From: Pseudarthrobacter phenanthrenivorans
GTDB taxonomy: Bacteria; Actinomycetota; Actinomycetes; Actinomycetales; Micrococcaceae
Reading direction: 5' to 3'
Length of the DNA stretch: 64,000 bases
Assembly: GCF_000813845.1 (NCBI RefSeq)
Contig: NZ_JWTB01000019.1
Span: 62,001 to 126,000 of the forward strand
How positions within the stretch are numbered: the first letter of the stretch is position 1; the number at the start of each line of letters is the position of its first letter. Position numbers and translations under genes: made by a program. Positions 50,630 to 58,459 of this stretch are shown here, in pieces. The notes under the pieces are model-generated. The model was given only the letters and a program-made list of their open reading frames with translations. It was not told the origin of the DNA and ran no database searches.

Positions 50630-51904
50630 TCAGGCTCCGTTGTAGAGCTTCACGATGTTATCCACCGTGGTCTTGGCGTCCTGGCTTCCGGAGAGCATCT
50701 TGACGGTCTCCTCGCGCAGCGGGTCACCCGAGAACGGGGTTTCGGCGTAGGCCTCGGCCACGACGCGCTTGATGGCGTTGTCGCCCTTGGCCTGGTTCCC
50801 GGCAATCTGCTTCTGGTAGAGCTCGAATGATGGCTGCTGGAACTGGTACTCCACCTTGAGGTCCTTGGCCGGCAGGTAGCCGCCAAGCTGCGCGAACTCG
50901 ATGTAGTTGGCGTCCTCATAGAACCAGTCGATGAACTTCTTCGCTTCCTCGTCCGCCCCGGTGTCCTTGAAGGCCACCATGAAGCCGCCGCCCAGGTTGG
51001 TGGCGTTCACTTCCTTCTTCGGCAGCGGGACCGACAGCCATTCGAAGTCCTTGATGTTCTTGTTGAAATCGGCAACCTGCCAGCTTCCGGAGTAGTAAGC
51101 CGCAACCTGGCCGCTCTTGAACATGGCATTCCCGTCCTCGCCGCTGAGCCAGACGGACTTGGGCATGGTCTGGTCGTCGTTGATCTTCCGGAAGTACTCC
51201 AGCGTCTCCACGGCCTTGGCATCCCCGGTGTACTTGCCGTTTTCCTTGGCGAAGGCGGTGCTGCCGAACTCGTACATCATGGCGCGCAGGCGGTGCCCGG
51301 AACGGTCCATGACCACGCCGTACTTGGCGCCGGCCTTCTCGCGGACCTGGTTGACGGCCGTGATGAACTCGTCCCACGTCCAGGTATTCCCGATGTCGGC
51401 CGGATATGTGACGCCGGCCTTGTCGAACAGGCTCTTGTTCACGAACAGGCCCACCGCGGTGAGGTCGGAGGGGATGGCAGGAATGATGCCGTCCGGGGAT
51501 TCCTGAAGGTACTTTTCGTCGATCCCGTGGGACTTGGCAATGTCTGACAGGTCCTGGAGCTGGTTCGCCCAAAGCGGGTCCAGCCCGGTGACGCGGGCCA
51601 GGGCCGGGAGGTCGTTTGCCGTGGCCGCGTTCTTGAGCTTCGTGGTGATGTCGGCCGTGGGAACGTCCACCACCTCGATGGTGACGCCGGTGGCTTCCTT
51701 GTACTTCTTGGCCGCGGCAGCAAAGGCGCCGCCCTGGTTGGTGTCGCCGGACAGGATAAGCTGCAGGGTCTTGGCCGCACCGTCCGAGGAACCCCCTCCT
51801 CCCCCGCCACAGGCCGTGAGGCCGGCGGCCAAGGCTGACAGTCCGAAGGCCGTCAGGCCGAACTGGCGGCGACTGATGCTGGAGATTCTTGTCTTCTCTG
51901 ACAA
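50630..51904 (-). CDS. Sugar ABC transporter substrate-binding lipoprotein
   Basis: The extracytoplasmic receptor, 424 residues. The N-terminus has SRRQFGLTAFGLSALAAGL, a twin-arginine-like signal, followed by the lipobox LTACGGGGGGSS (Cys about residue 33). The mature part has the type-1 solute-binding fold: LILSGDTNQGG, AGVTYPADIGNTWTWDEFITAV, and MFKSGQVAAYYSGSWQVADF, where the tryptophans line the sugar pocket. As first gene of the operon it is the most expressed component. The palindrome TATGTCATGACATA lies about 60 bp upstream. The sugar is not predictable from sequence alone. Confidence 0.9.
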   Translation of the reverse strand: MSEKTRISSISRRQFGLTAFGLSALAAGLTACGGGGGGSSDGAAKTLQLILSGDTNQGGAFAAAAKKYKEATGVTIEVVDVPTADITTKLKNAATANDLPALARVTGLDPLWANQLQDLSDIAKSHGIDEKYLQESPDGIIPAIPSDLTAVGLFVNKSLFDKAGVTYPADIGNTWTWDEFITAVNQVREKAGAKYGVVMDRSGHRLRAMMYEFGSTAFAKENGKYTGDAKAVETLEYFRKINDDQTMPKSVWLSGEDGNAMFKSGQVAAYYSGSWQVADFNKNIKDFEWLSVPLPKKEVNATNLGGGFMVAFKDTGADEEAKKFIDWFYEDANYIEFAQLGGYLPAKDLKVEYQFQQPSFELYQKQIAGNQAKGDNAIKRVVAEAYAETPFSGDPLREETVKMLSGSQDAKTTVDNIVKLYNGA

Positions 51905-51963
51905 TGCTCTGTCCTGTCTCTCGCGGTTTGGAGGGAAAACCCTTTCCGCAGAAAACTGTGACC

Positions 51964-51977
51964 TATGTCATGACATA
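51964..51977. promoter_or_regulatory. 14-bp perfect palindrome before the sugar ABC operon
   Basis: TATGTCATGACATA lies 59 bp upstream of the substrate-binding protein start. On the minus strand a TTGACT hexamer abuts it, so a repressor bound here would cover the promoter. The ROK or LacI/GntR regulator that might bind is not encoded in the window. Confidence 0.55.
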
Positions 51978-52067
51978 AAGTCAAGAATACTTTTCACCGC
52001 CATAGAACTTTCGCACACCTTCAGCGCGCTCCTTCCGCAGCGCTCCCGGCGGCCGTACGGTGGACGG

Positions 52068-52507
52068 ATGGCACTGAAAATCCAGGTGGTTGTCGATTCA
52101 GTACGTCCGCATGAGCTTGCCGATTGGTGGCGGAAACCCTGCAGTGGGAAGTGGAACCGCAGGACGGGGACTTCATCCGGTCCATGATCGAGCAGGGCTT
52201 CGCCGGCGAAGACCAGACCATGACCCACCGCGGGCACCTGGTCTGGAAGGACGGGGCTGCCATCCGGCCGGCGGAGGAGATCGAATCGAAGGACCCGGAG
52301 CGGCGCATCCTGTTCCAGACGGCGCCCGAAGGGAAAACCGTGAAGAACCGGGTGCACTGGGACGTCCGGCTGGACGGCCGGGACAAGGACGAGGTCCGGA
52401 ACGAACTGGAAGCCCGCGGCGCCACGTTCCTCTGGACGGCGCGGCAGGGCCCGCATTCCTGGCACACCATGGCGGACCCCGAGGGCAACGAGTTCTGCAT
52501 CAGCTGA
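52068..52507 (+). pseudogene. VOC-family gene split by a 1-bp frameshift
   Basis: The frame from ATG 52068 encodes MALKIQVVVDSVRPHELADWW and then goes out of frame. The next frame continues with AETLQWEVEPQDGDFIRSM and the rest of a VOC-type protein up to FLWTARQGPHSW and DPEGNEFCIS. The two parts join at GATTGGTGG|CGGAAACC: one added G after position 52130 would restore a single 147-residue frame (ADWWAETLQWEVEP). This is a real frameshift or a sequencing/assembly error. An internal TTG at 52124 could still give the C-terminal part alone. The substrate is unknown. Confidence 0.8.
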
Positions 52508-52529
52508 CGCCGATTACTAGACTTGGACG

Positions 52530-53483
52530 GTGAGCAACCAGATCCCCGCCCCGGTGTCCGATGTCTTCGATCCCACCCGCTGGCGGGTGGTCTCCGGTTT
52601 CGAGGACTTCCAGGACATGACCTACCACCGGCAGGTGGAGCGGGATTCCGACGGCGGCTGGGTGCGTGACCTGCCCACGGTCCGGATTGCGTTCAACCGG
52701 CCGGAGGTCCGCAATGCGTTCCGTCCCGGCACCGTGGATGAGCTGTACCGCGCCATGGACCACGCCCGGATGACGCCGGACGTCGCCACCGTCCTGCTCA
52801 CCGGCAACGGCCCCTCCCCCAAGGACGGCGGCCACTCGTTCTGCTCCGGCGGTGACCAGCGCATCCGCGGCCGGGACGGCTACCGCTACGCCGACGGCGA
52901 GACGCAGGAAACCATCGACCCCGCCCGGGCCGGCCGGCTCCACATCCTGGAAGTCCAGCGGCTCATGCGCACCATGCCCAAGGTGGTGATCGCCGTCGTC
53001 AACGGCTGGGCGGCGGGCGGCGGCCACTCCCTGCACGTGGTCTCAGACCTCACCATCGCGTCACGCCAGCACGGCAAGTTCAAACAGACCGACGCCACCG
53101 TGGGAAGTTTCGACGCCGGCTACGGCTCCGCGCTGCTGGCACGGCAGGTGGGGCAGAAGACCGCCCGCGAAATCTTCTTCCTGGCCCGCGAATATTCCGC
53201 GGAGGACATGGTCCGCATGGGGGCGGTCAATGAAGCCGTGGACCACGAACGGCTGGAGGAGGTGGCCCTCGAGTACGCGGCGGACATCGCCCGGCAATCC
53301 CCGCAGGCCATCCGCATGCTCAAGTTCGCCTTCAACCTCGCCGACGACGGCCTCGCTGGCCAGCAGGTCTTTGCCGGCGAAGCCACCCGCCTGGCCTACA
53401 TGACGGACGAGGCCGTGGAGGGCAAGGAGGCCTTCCTGCAAAAACGCGACCCCGACTGGTCCCGCTTCCCGCACTACTTCTAA
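52530..53483 (+). CDS. menB: 1,4-dihydroxy-2-naphthoyl-CoA synthase
   Basis: MenB closes the naphthoquinone ring of menaquinone from o-succinylbenzoyl-CoA. The 317-residue crotonase-fold protein has GGHSFCSGGDQRIRGRDGY (oxyanion loop), VVNGWAAGGGHSLHVVSDLTIAS, and QTDATVGSFDAGYGS with the catalytic Asp/Tyr region typical of MenB. The C-terminus ends DPDWSRFPHYF, as in MenB proteins. The GTG start has TAGACT 6 nt upstream and no RBS, so the mRNA is probably leaderless. menE begins 12 bp after the stop. Confidence 0.95.
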   Translation: MSNQIPAPVSDVFDPTRWRVVSGFEDFQDMTYHRQVERDSDGGWVRDLPTVRIAFNRPEVRNAFRPGTVDELYRAMDHARMTPDVATVLLTGNGPSPKDGGHSFCSGGDQRIRGRDGYRYADGETQETIDPARAGRLHILEVQRLMRTMPKVVIAVVNGWAAGGGHSLHVVSDLTIASRQHGKFKQTDATVGSFDAGYGSALLARQVGQKTAREIFFLAREYSAEDMVRMGAVNEAVDHERLEEVALEYAADIARQSPQAIRMLKFAFNLADDGLAGQQVFAGEATRLAYMTDEAVEGKEAFLQKRDPDWSRFPHYF

Positions 53484-53495
53484 GGCAGGACGGCA

Positions 53496-54689
53496 ATGAA
53501 CAGCGAAACTCCCCCTGTCCCGGTCCAGCACGGACCGCTCAACATCGAACCCGCCCTGAAAGCCCTGGCGGCCGCCCTGCACGGTGAGGGTCCCGCCGTC
53601 GAACTGTCCGTTGGCCCGGACGGCGCCCTGGTGGTGGGCCATGTGGAAACCCCCGGCTGCGACGACGCAGTGGCCGTGGTGCGCACGTCCGGGTCCACCG
53701 GCACGCCCAAGGCCACCCTGCTGACGGTGGAATCCCTGGCGGCCTCCTCCATGGCCACTGCGCTGCGGCTCAAGGGCGAGGGGCAGTGGCTGCTGGCACT
53801 GCCCGTGCAGTTCGTTGCCGGCATCCAGGTGCTGGTGCGGTCCCTGTTCGCCGGGACCCGGCCCTGGGTGATGGACATGTCCGGCGGCTTCACTCCCGAG
53901 GCCTTCACCGCCGCGGCGCTGGAGCTGACGGACAAGATCCGCTTCACGTCACTGGTGCCCACCCAGCTCCAGCGCCTCCTGGAGGATCCGTCGCCGGAAA
54001 CGCTGGCAGTGCTCCGCCGCTTCAACGCCATCCTGCTGGGCGGCGCCCCGGCCCCGGAAGCACTCCTAACGGCAGCGCGGGACGCCGGGGTCCGGGTCAT
54101 CACCACGTACGGATCCGCGGAGACCTCGGGCGGCTGCGTCTACGACGGCTACCCCCTGGAAGGCGTTTCGGTCCGGGTGGCAGAGGACGGCAGGATCCTG
54201 CTGGGCGGGGACACGGTGGCGGCGGGCTACATCGAGGCCCCGGACGAAGAAACCGGAACGTTCTTCGAGGAGGACGGGGTCCGCTGGTACCGCACCAGCG
54301 ATCTCGGCTCGATTGACGACGACGGCCGGCTCACGGTCCTGGGACGGGCCGACGACGTCATCATCACCGGCGGCGTCAAAGTCTCCGCCGGGCACGTGCA
54401 GGAGCAGTTGGAAAAGTCCGACGACGTCGCCGCGGCTTTCGTGGCCGGGGTCCCTTCCGCGGAGTGGGGCCAGGCGGTGGCCGCGTACGTGGCGCTTACC
54501 CCCGAAGGCGCGTCCCGGCACGATGCCGGGGACCCCGCCGCCGTCCTTCAACACCAGTGGCAGCAGCAACTGGGGGTGCTCGCGCCCAAGACCGTCGTCA
54601 CCGCACCTGCCCTGCGGATGCTGCCCAACGGAAAACCGGACCGGCTCGCCATGACTGCCGAACTCAGCGCCCTGCACCGGGGAAAGTAG
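53496..54689 (+). CDS. menE: o-Succinylbenzoate-CoA ligase
   Basis: MenE makes o-succinylbenzoyl-CoA, the substrate of MenB, with ATP and CoA. The 397-residue acyl-adenylate-forming enzyme is short because the N-terminal domain is reduced. AVVRTSGSTGTPKATLLTV is the P-loop, VITTYGSAETSGGCVYDGYPLEG the A5 region, and YRTSDLGSIDDDGRLTVLGRADDVIITGGVKVS the A7/A8 hinge. LPNGKPDRLAM near the C-terminus carries the catalytic Lys. It lies between menB and menA. Confidence 0.93.
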   Translation: MNSETPPVPVQHGPLNIEPALKALAAALHGEGPAVELSVGPDGALVVGHVETPGCDDAVAVVRTSGSTGTPKATLLTVESLAASSMATALRLKGEGQWLLALPVQFVAGIQVLVRSLFAGTRPWVMDMSGGFTPEAFTAAALELTDKIRFTSLVPTQLQRLLEDPSPETLAVLRRFNAILLGGAPAPEALLTAARDAGVRVITTYGSAETSGGCVYDGYPLEGVSVRVAEDGRILLGGDTVAAGYIEAPDEETGTFFEEDGVRWYRTSDLGSIDDDGRLTVLGRADDVIITGGVKVSAGHVQEQLEKSDDVAAAFVAGVPSAEWGQAVAAYVALTPEGASRHDAGDPAAVLQHQWQQQLGVLAPKTVVTAPALRMLPNGKPDRLAMTAELSALHRGK

Positions 54690-54765
54690 AGTTGGACCTG
54701 CACCACCGAGGCGGGTGGGTACGTCCCGTCCTGCCGTCTGACCGAAACAACACGAGGTACTAACC

Positions 54766-55647
54766 GTGGCCACAGCCGCCCAATGGATCCAAGGCGCCCG
54801 ACTCCGGACGCTCCCGGCAGCGATCGCGCCCGTGCTGATCGGCACCGCCGCCGCCTACGAGATGGACTCGTTCATCCTGCCCAACGCCATCCTCGCGGCG
54901 CTGGTGGCGCTCCTGCTCCAGGTCGGCGTCAACTTCGCCAACGACTACTCCGACGGCATCCGCGGCACCGATGATGACCGTGTGGGCCCGCTGCGGCTGG
55001 TGGGCTCCGGCGCCGCCAAGCCCGAACAGGTGAAGTGGGCCGCGTTCGGCACCTTCGCCCTCGCCATGGTGTTTGGCCTGGTCCTGGTGTTCCTCACCCA
55101 GGCGTGGTGGCTGATCCTGGTGGGGCTCGGCTGTGTCATGGCCGCGTGGGGCTACACCGGCGGCAAGAACCCCTATGGCTACATGGGCCTGGGCGACCTC
55201 TTTGTCTTCGTCTTCTTCGGCCTGGTGGCCACCCTGGGCACCACCTACACCCAGGCCGGGCACATCAGCCTGTCGGCCGTCATCGGCGCCATCGGTACCG
55301 GCCTGATCGCCACCGCACTGCTCATGGCCAACAACGTCCGGGACATTCCCACCGACATGCAGGCCGGCAAGAAGACCCTTGCGGTGCGGCTGGGCGACAA
55401 GCACGCGCGCGAAAGCTACGTCCTGATGCTTGCCGTCGCCATTCTGCTGGTGGTGATCCTGGCGCCGGGCCGGCCCTGGATCCTGATCGTGCTGCTGCTC
55501 ATCCCGGCCTGCCTGATGCCTGCCTGGCTGATGATCAACGGCCGCAAGCGGAAGAGCCTGATCCCGGTCCTGAAGCAGACCGGCCTGATCAACCTTGGCT
55601 ACAGCGTGCTGTTCTCACTGGGGCTGATCCTGAGCCACGGGCTCTAG
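54766..55647 (+). CDS. menA: 1,4-dihydroxy-2-naphthoate polyprenyltransferase
   Basis: MenA attaches the isoprenoid chain to DHNA in the membrane, giving demethylmenaquinone. The 293-residue UbiA-superfamily protein has 8-9 helices. NFANDYSDGIRGTDDDRVGPLRLVGSG is the first Asp-rich motif, and NNVRDIPTDMQAGKKTLAVRLG the second; both bind Mg-diphosphate. It has a GTG start with a GAGG RBS. The 3' end overlaps the convergent DUF4229 gene by 4 bp. With menB and menE it shows the respiratory quinone is menaquinone. Confidence 0.94.
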   Translation: MATAAQWIQGARLRTLPAAIAPVLIGTAAAYEMDSFILPNAILAALVALLLQVGVNFANDYSDGIRGTDDDRVGPLRLVGSGAAKPEQVKWAAFGTFALAMVFGLVLVFLTQAWWLILVGLGCVMAAWGYTGGKNPYGYMGLGDLFVFVFFGLVATLGTTYTQAGHISLSAVIGAIGTGLIATALLMANNVRDIPTDMQAGKKTLAVRLGDKHARESYVLMLAVAILLVVILAPGRPWILIVLLLIPACLMPAWLMINGRKRKSLIPVLKQTGLINLGYSVLFSLGLILSHGL

Positions 55648-55958
55648 CTGTTCTTGTTGCTGCTGCCCTTGGCGTTGTTGATGGTGATGTCCGGGTTGGC
55701 GTCCAGCAGGGCGTCCTCGGCGGTGGCGTCCTGGACCTCGCCGGCAGAGCGCAGGGGCTTAGCCTTGCCGGAGAACCGGTGCTGCAGGGCTGCGGCGGCA
55801 GCGTCCCGCTGCTTCTGGAAGAACAGGTAGCTGATGGCGAAGGCGATGAGCGCGGCGCAGATCACGGACATCAGAACCCCCACCTGCAGGAGCGCAAAGA
55901 GGACGAACAGGGGCACGAAGATTGCCAGCCGGATCAGGGAATATTTCAAAAAGGCCAC
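55644..55958 (-). CDS. DUF4229 membrane protein
   Basis: A 104-residue protein with two membrane helices (SLIRLAIFVPLFVLFALLQVG and VLMSVICAALIAFAISYLFF) and a charged cytoplasmic tail (ALLDANPDITINNAKGSS at the end). DUF4229 is found in actinobacteria next to menA and related genes; its role is unknown. The GTG start has TAAACT 6 nt upstream and no RBS, so the mRNA is probably leaderless. The 3' end overlaps menA by 4 bp. Confidence 0.83.
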   Translation of the reverse strand: MAFLKYSLIRLAIFVPLFVLFALLQVGVLMSVICAALIAFAISYLFFQKQRDAAAAALQHRFSGKAKPLRSAGEVQDATAEDALLDANPDITINNAKGSSNKNS

Positions 55959-56019
55959 TATTCAAGTTTAGCCGCCTCCGCCGGGGGCCCCTGCCCGTCC
56001 TGACGATAGACTTAATGGC

Positions 56020-56409
56020 ATGCTCTTCCGTGTGGCATTGGCCGTGGCAGTCCTCGTCATCTTTGTGTATGGCCTGGTGGACGTGATCCGCACCGAAGGC
56101 CGCCTGACCAGGGGCATCTCCAAACCTGCCTGGATTGTCGTCCAGATCGTGCTGCCCGTCCTCGGCGCCATCCTGTGGCTGCTGATCGGCCGGCCCCGCG
56201 GCACAGCCCAGCCCCGGCCCAGCTATCCGCACCCCACCGCGCCCGACGACGATCCGGACTTCCTGCGCAACCTTGAGGCCCGGCGCCGCAACCAGGCCGA
56301 GGCCGACCGCCTGAAGAAGCTCCGGGACGACCTCGAGGCCAAGGCCAAGGAGGAAGACGGGAAGGGCCGGCGGGGCACCGACGAACATGACACCGACGGA
56401 CTGAAATAG
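56020..56409 (+). CDS. PLDc_N-domain membrane protein
   Basis: A 129-residue protein with the phospholipase D-nuclease N-terminal domain: two membrane helices (ALAVAVLVIFVYGLVDVIR and WIVVQIVLPVLGAILWLLIG) with the hallmark W-I-x-x-x-x-x-P-x-x-G-x-I-x-W-L between. The cytoplasmic tail is charged and partly coiled-coil (RNLEARRRNQAEADRLKKLR). No nuclease or phospholipase domain follows, so it is not an enzyme by itself. The ATG has TAGACT 7 nt upstream and no RBS. It starts a two-gene unit with the next membrane protein. Confidence 0.82.
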   Translation: MLFRVALAVAVLVIFVYGLVDVIRTEGRLTRGISKPAWIVVQIVLPVLGAILWLLIGRPRGTAQPRPSYPHPTAPDDDPDFLRNLEARRRNQAEADRLKKLRDDLEAKAKEEDGKGRRGTDEHDTDGLK

Positions 56410-56414
56410 GTCCC

Positions 56415-56969
56415 GTGGCGTCCCAACCCGGCGGTGAGGAGCAGCATCTGCCTGCTCCCCCTCCGAGACCCGGGTTCTCCTACTCCGCGCCCCCGCCCAT
56501 CCCGGTCACTCCTCCGCCGCCATGGCCCGTCCGCACCTCCCGCACCCTCTGGATCCTCAGCTTCATCGCCGGATCGGCTGTCCTGCTCGGTTCCTACGTT
56601 GCCCGCGACTCCAACCTGCAGCGGCTCCGCGGCGTGGTGGCGGGCATGGCAGCGGGCAGTGACGCCGGCTCGGTGGGCACCGCGGCGGAGATCGTTTTTT
56701 GGGGCAGCATCGCGGCCCTGCTGCTGGTCACCCTGCTGGAGGCGGCCGTCCTATCGATGCTGATGGGCCGCCGGATATGGGCCCGCTGGACCCTGGTTCC
56801 CCTCCTCGCCACCCATGTCCTCCTCCTGCTGCTGGCCTCAGCGTTCCTGGTCCCCGGTGGTGCCGCGGGAAGCTACGTCGTGATGCTGTGGGCTGCCGGC
56901 GTGGCCCTGGCTTTCGCCGGACTGGTACTCCTGTTCCTGCCTTCCGCCGGAGCGTGGTTGAAGCGCTAG
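56415..56969 (+). CDS. Hypothetical membrane protein
   Basis: A 184-residue protein with a Pro-rich N-terminal cytoplasmic segment (residues 10-40) and four predicted membrane helices (about 46-62, 95-118, 126-147 and 154-177). I do not recognise a family. It starts with GTG 5 bp after the preceding gene. The 3' end overlaps the convergent dynamin-like gene by 4 bp. The function is unknown. Confidence 0.7.
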   Translation: MASQPGGEEQHLPAPPPRPGFSYSAPPPIPVTPPPPWPVRTSRTLWILSFIAGSAVLLGSYVARDSNLQRLRGVVAGMAAGSDAGSVGTAAEIVFWGSIAALLLVTLLEAAVLSMLMGRRIWARWTLVPLLATHVLLLLLASAFLVPGGAAGSYVVMLWAAGVALAFAGLVLLFLPSAGAWLKR

Positions 56970-58459
56970 GCTGGCTGCGCTTGCCGGTCCTGTCCCGCGC
57001 ACTCGGCCAGTACGCCCTCGCAGCTGCGGATCACCACCCGGCACGCTTCGGCTGCGGACCGCGCCGTCAGCGGGTTCTCGGCGATCCTGCGCCAGCGCGT
57101 GAGGCAGCGCCGGGCTTCTGCAACCAGCAGACCGGGAGCGGCATCCGGGGCAAGGCCCAGCCGCAGCCAGGCCGGCGTGCCGCGGCCGCCCACCAGCCGT
57201 TCAGCCTCCGCCGCGAGTTCCGGGGCCAGCTCCACCCGGGCAGCCCGGAGCGCAGCCAGCAGCCTGAGCTCGCGGAATTCGTGGTCGCCGGCCTCAAGCC
57301 GTTCCAGGGACGCCGCAAGGTGTTCGGTGCCCGGGCGGGGGCTGCTGTGCAGGAGGTCTGCCACCGCCACCAGGGCGGTCCTGGCCTTCAACACCCCCGC
57401 CCTTGACTGGAACTGGCGGGCCAGCAGTTCCAGCAGCGGGTCCAGGCCGCTGCGGCGCACCAGTTCGTGGGCCAGCGGCGTGGGTTCGGTGAACCCGTTA
57501 CGGATCAGGACCATGGCAAGCCGGATGCCAAAAAGCCCAAAGCGTTCCAGCAGGGAGGCCCTTGCTGCTTCCGTCAGCCCTTCCGGCACCGCGGACCGGC
57601 GGAACCTGTCCGCCGAAAGCATCATCCGCTCGCGGTCGCTCCGGTCCAGCGCTGCCAGTGCCTGGAGGGATTCGAAATCGGGCTGGCGCAGGGTACGGGC
57701 GCTCTGGGCCAGCAGGCCCGCCACCGGAAGCACGTCAAGGGCCAGCTTCCGAAGGTTGGGGTCCCGGCTGTAGCGTTCGGCGATGGTGGCCGCCGAAATC
57801 AGCGAGTCGATGCGTCCGGCCCCCACCTCGTCGGCACGGGACAGCACCGCAATGGCGTTGACCGTGCCGGAGCGGCCGGCGCCGGTGTCCCGGAACGACT
57901 CAAGGAAATGGACGTCCGAGGCGTGCAGGTGCCGCATCAGGTAGATGACGGCATCGGCCTCCGACGGCGAGTCCTCCGGTGCCAGGAACCGCAGAGACCG
58001 CGCTGACACGTCCTGGGACAGGGACGCGATTCCGGGGGTGTCGATCAGGGTTACCGCCTGCAGCGCAGGCGACGGCCATTCGACGTCGAGCCTTTCCACA
58101 CGCTCCGCAGGCACACCGTCGAGGGCGAAGGCCAGGCGGCCGTCCGCCCGCCTCAACGGCAGGGCCCGCGATCCCCCGTCCGTGGCGTGCAGGGTGATCC
58201 GGGGGGTATGGCCGTGGCGGTACCAGGTGACGATCCTGGTGCATTCGCCAGTGTCCGTGGGAGCAATTTCCTCCCCGATAATTGCATTCAGGAGCGTGGA
58301 CTTTCCCGCCTTCACCATGCCGCCCACCGCTACCCGCAGCGGCTCCGCGAGGCGCTGCGCGTACCCCCGGAGCGCCTCGGCGGCCTGGGCGTCATCGCCA
58401 TAGACCTCCAGCGCTTCGCGGAGGAGGGCCGCCGCGCCCGCCGTGGTGGGTACCGTCAT
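56966..58459 (-). CDS. Dynamin-like GTPase, IniC-type
   Basis: A bacterial dynamin-family GTPase of 497 residues. The G1 P-loop is VGGMVKAGKSTLLNAIIG (Lys53, Ser54), G2 the Thr in CTRIVTWYR, G3 TLIDTPGIASL, and G4 VLSRADEVG. The C-terminal half is helical and highly charged. No membrane helices are evident, unlike the partner gene. Paired dynamins are usual in the IniA/IniC and DynA/DynB systems. Its ATG overlaps the upstream GTPase stop by 4 bp (ATGA), so the pair is made in fixed proportion. An envelope-stress role is inferred from the mycobacterial ini operon. Confidence 0.83.
   Translation of the reverse strand: MTVPTTAGAAALLREALEVYGDDAQAAEALRGYAQRLAEPLRVAVGGMVKAGKSTLLNAIIGEEIAPTDTGECTRIVTWYRHGHTPRITLHATDGGSRALPLRRADGRLAFALDGVPAERVERLDVEWPSPALQAVTLIDTPGIASLSQDVSARSLRFLAPEDSPSEADAVIYLMRHLHASDVHFLESFRDTGAGRSGTVNAIAVLSRADEVGAGRIDSLISAATIAERYSRDPNLRKLALDVLPVAGLLAQSARTLRQPDFESLQALAALDRSDRERMMLSADRFRRSAVPEGLTEAARASLLERFGLFGIRLAMVLIRNGFTEPTPLAHELVRRSGLDPLLELLARQFQSRAGVLKARTALVAVADLLHSSPRPGTEHLAASLERLEAGDHEFRELRLLAALRAARVELAPELAAEAERLVGGRGTPAWLRLGLAPDAAPGLLVAEARRCLTRWRRIAENPLTARSAAEACRVVIRSCEGVLAECAGQDRQAQPA

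Noticed and set aside
48748..51904. The ABC operon as defective because it lacks an ATPase gene
   Set aside because: Actinobacterial CUT1 systems commonly share a single MsiK-like ATPase encoded elsewhere.
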